A stretch of DNA of 7,091 nucleotides from Deltaproteobacteria bacterium (GTDB lineage: Bacteria; Desulfobacterota; DSM-4660; Desulfatiglandales; Desulfatiglandaceae): NCBI GenBank assembly GCA_003646995.1, contig QMLZ01000146.1, positions 1 to 7,091 of the forward strand. The letters run 5' to 3'. Under the pieces are notes generated by a model that made no database searches, had not been told where the DNA came from, and saw nothing but the letters and a program-made list of their open reading frames with translations. Below are positions 6,901 to 7,091 of this stretch, piece after piece (position 1 is the first letter of the stretch; each line of letters opens with the position of its first letter). Position numbers and translations under genes: made by a program.

Positions 6901-7091
6901 TCGGTAGACGCCACTGAGGCAGGATTACGATGTTTTGGTGGCTGTAGCCCTATTCAGTGGTGTTATATTCCGAAGCAGATACAGATGCAACTGCAAATGG
7001 AACAGTCCTCCCGGTTTTTAGGGAAGGCAGGTACGGTATGGACCCTTCAACAAACCCTAAAAGATAAAGAGCCTCTATTAGCTTCCGAAAC
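3934..7091 (+). CDS. Very large protein of unknown function, 3' end beyond the window
   Basis: I translated the frame from ATG 3934 to the last base and found no stop, giving at least 1,052 residues. I do not recognise the family. The first ~260 residues look helical and contain YVTRILLHGLIP (149-160) and three local [IV]ERF segments (164, 204 and 219). From about residue 275 onward the sequence alternates hydrophobic residues and turns, as expected for several beta-sandwich-like modules. Landmarks are the aromatic/Cys stretch KWRGWTCAFCNLDEKG (Cys426, Cys429), FRGGPKVLPSGRLRIVF from 703, and a tryptophan-rich segment RWFRFPKNWCDWVEW (889-903). No Walker motif, protease, methylase or nuclease signature, signal peptide or membrane helix was seen. 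This architecture suits a scaffold or recognition subunit of a multigene system. Codons such as AGA, AGG and ATA are frequent. The gene has its own strong ribosome binding site and a 629-base gap to the previous gene, so it probably starts another operon. The coding call is firm; function is unknown. Confidence 0.9.
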   Translation, partial: MTISTQTIEKIFQQEKNPDGFFLELGNVVLEEFTDIKLIGDIERPEGRNTYEALKEYLKTLLEYFDRFPLHIFENEDGHYRAVMSLYFVWTGIFLYGEEQGHELWPHIFQGLGYGHDPNLSWQCGRLFMKCLRENDLESFDNVSSGNVYVTRILLHGLIPERYIERFVREFLLESLSEPGGFHKSGHALIEDWITQKYLVPKPIERFLRYGWPVNVQLVERFLDMAREWDEGDSSHWRQWGLPKYMVDAFIRCVQGDHNNIIKKGKASKRGERAFLVFDYTNQSQPIIVLPSQKLDEEGEIEISYKKAGEQATETKTLRVSTQLVDESLYSEQQELQVGPSDYWQITVGNNMQPVIYNYPEAESGIKIPLYFFSGNSGKAIKLGPDRRIPEEIIVVYPEDAILELSGGTFLSEPIALQGKWRGWTCAFCNLDEKGDFHYYGPNCSFTTDIEEHLLFRRFDEQADEPSLFSQHKAPHWMKCNNEMPIFFDPKGLHIYFSNQSYRIWRRGAGRLRRLDLPLGRLESIPFGLSDARKMENGRMVPVPWVDNIEPGVYEVCLRGPIGVEDFKMPFLYLPILRCERALSEERMPVVKEFLLEFSEMVPMLTFEGTEILIDSENCKAMVFLKEDRADAYCALKIFHNTAMPITLLLERSEIRWVRHSESGLYDWPYWRARPEIIPIQRLNEIRDSRALIEIDPAPLATFRGGPKVLPSGRLRIVFQGRKNENAPMDSLMSYEASKFKRGFRTIWLIDLKQFSDQMMDLQSYQRADISIDCGGPEKDIPLFTLLRYPEYENFRVLSPMVTQNAEKLQIIWDERPNEPRKNRALKIYPLGQPDRSTYVPIPDGQKPPIGISLERAEEAGQWVAEIDIRHGRFQTSRFHEIPSIARTRWFRFPKNWCDWVEWAFSPTVECLGHFDNDENYLGTIDSQAMPWTYFLHVFHRSIGQESCKELRNLLGEKILNLALPFSEGSKWEIKSDSRTFLRLLVISSSVDATEAGLRCFGGCSPIQWCYIPKQIQMQLQMEQSSRFLGKAGTVWTLQQTLKDKEPLLASE

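Noticed and set aside
1..7091. CRISPR array, tRNA or rRNA genes, insertion sequence or integrase
   Set aside because: No regularly spaced repeats, cloverleaf-like segment, transposase or recombinase motif or paired terminal repeats were seen on reading the window.

Overview
The window looks like part of a bacterial accessory (defence-island type) region. It comes from a bacterium of moderate GC content: genes are tightly packed, purine-rich Shine-Dalgarno sequences precede them, and local GC varies strongly (33 of 60 bases are G or C at 961-1020, but only 19 of 60 at 1741-1800 and at 6841-6900). No taxonomic marker is present, so I cannot name the organism. All four credible genes are on the + strand.

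Region 1 (1-3304) is a three-gene operon with no intergenic gaps. The first gene encodes a HEPN-type protein of the TIGR02391 (Hypoth_Ymh) family with an R-x4-H motif. The second encodes a 543-residue ABC/AAA-type ATPase of the DUF3696 (COG4938) class, with Walker A, Walker B-like and switch-histidine motifs but no TOPRIM nuclease domain. The third encodes a protein of about 311 residues with a phospholipase-D-like H-x-R-x4-D motif. A sensor or motor ATPase next to one or two potential nucleases, translationally coupled, is the typical build of an anti-phage abortive-infection cassette. I infer that the ATPase senses or assembles on a trigger and that the HEPN and/or PLD-like protein is the effector. 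The closest published analogue I would test is a three-gene ATPase system such as Menshen, but I recall its composition only loosely.

Region 2 (3305-3933) is about 630 bp without a convincing intact gene. It holds a short ORF that begins like a DUF4236 protein and is interrupted by an in-frame TAG, so it is probably a gene remnant, and a weak promoter candidate.

Region 3 (3934-7091) is one uninterrupted reading frame of 1,052 codons with a strong ribosome binding site; it runs off the right edge. The protein is large, apparently soluble, helical at the N-terminus and then mostly beta-rich. I do not recognise its family. Its own leader region and its more AT-rich, AGA/ATA-rich codons suggest that it opens a second, separate operon, possibly another defence system continuing beyond the window.
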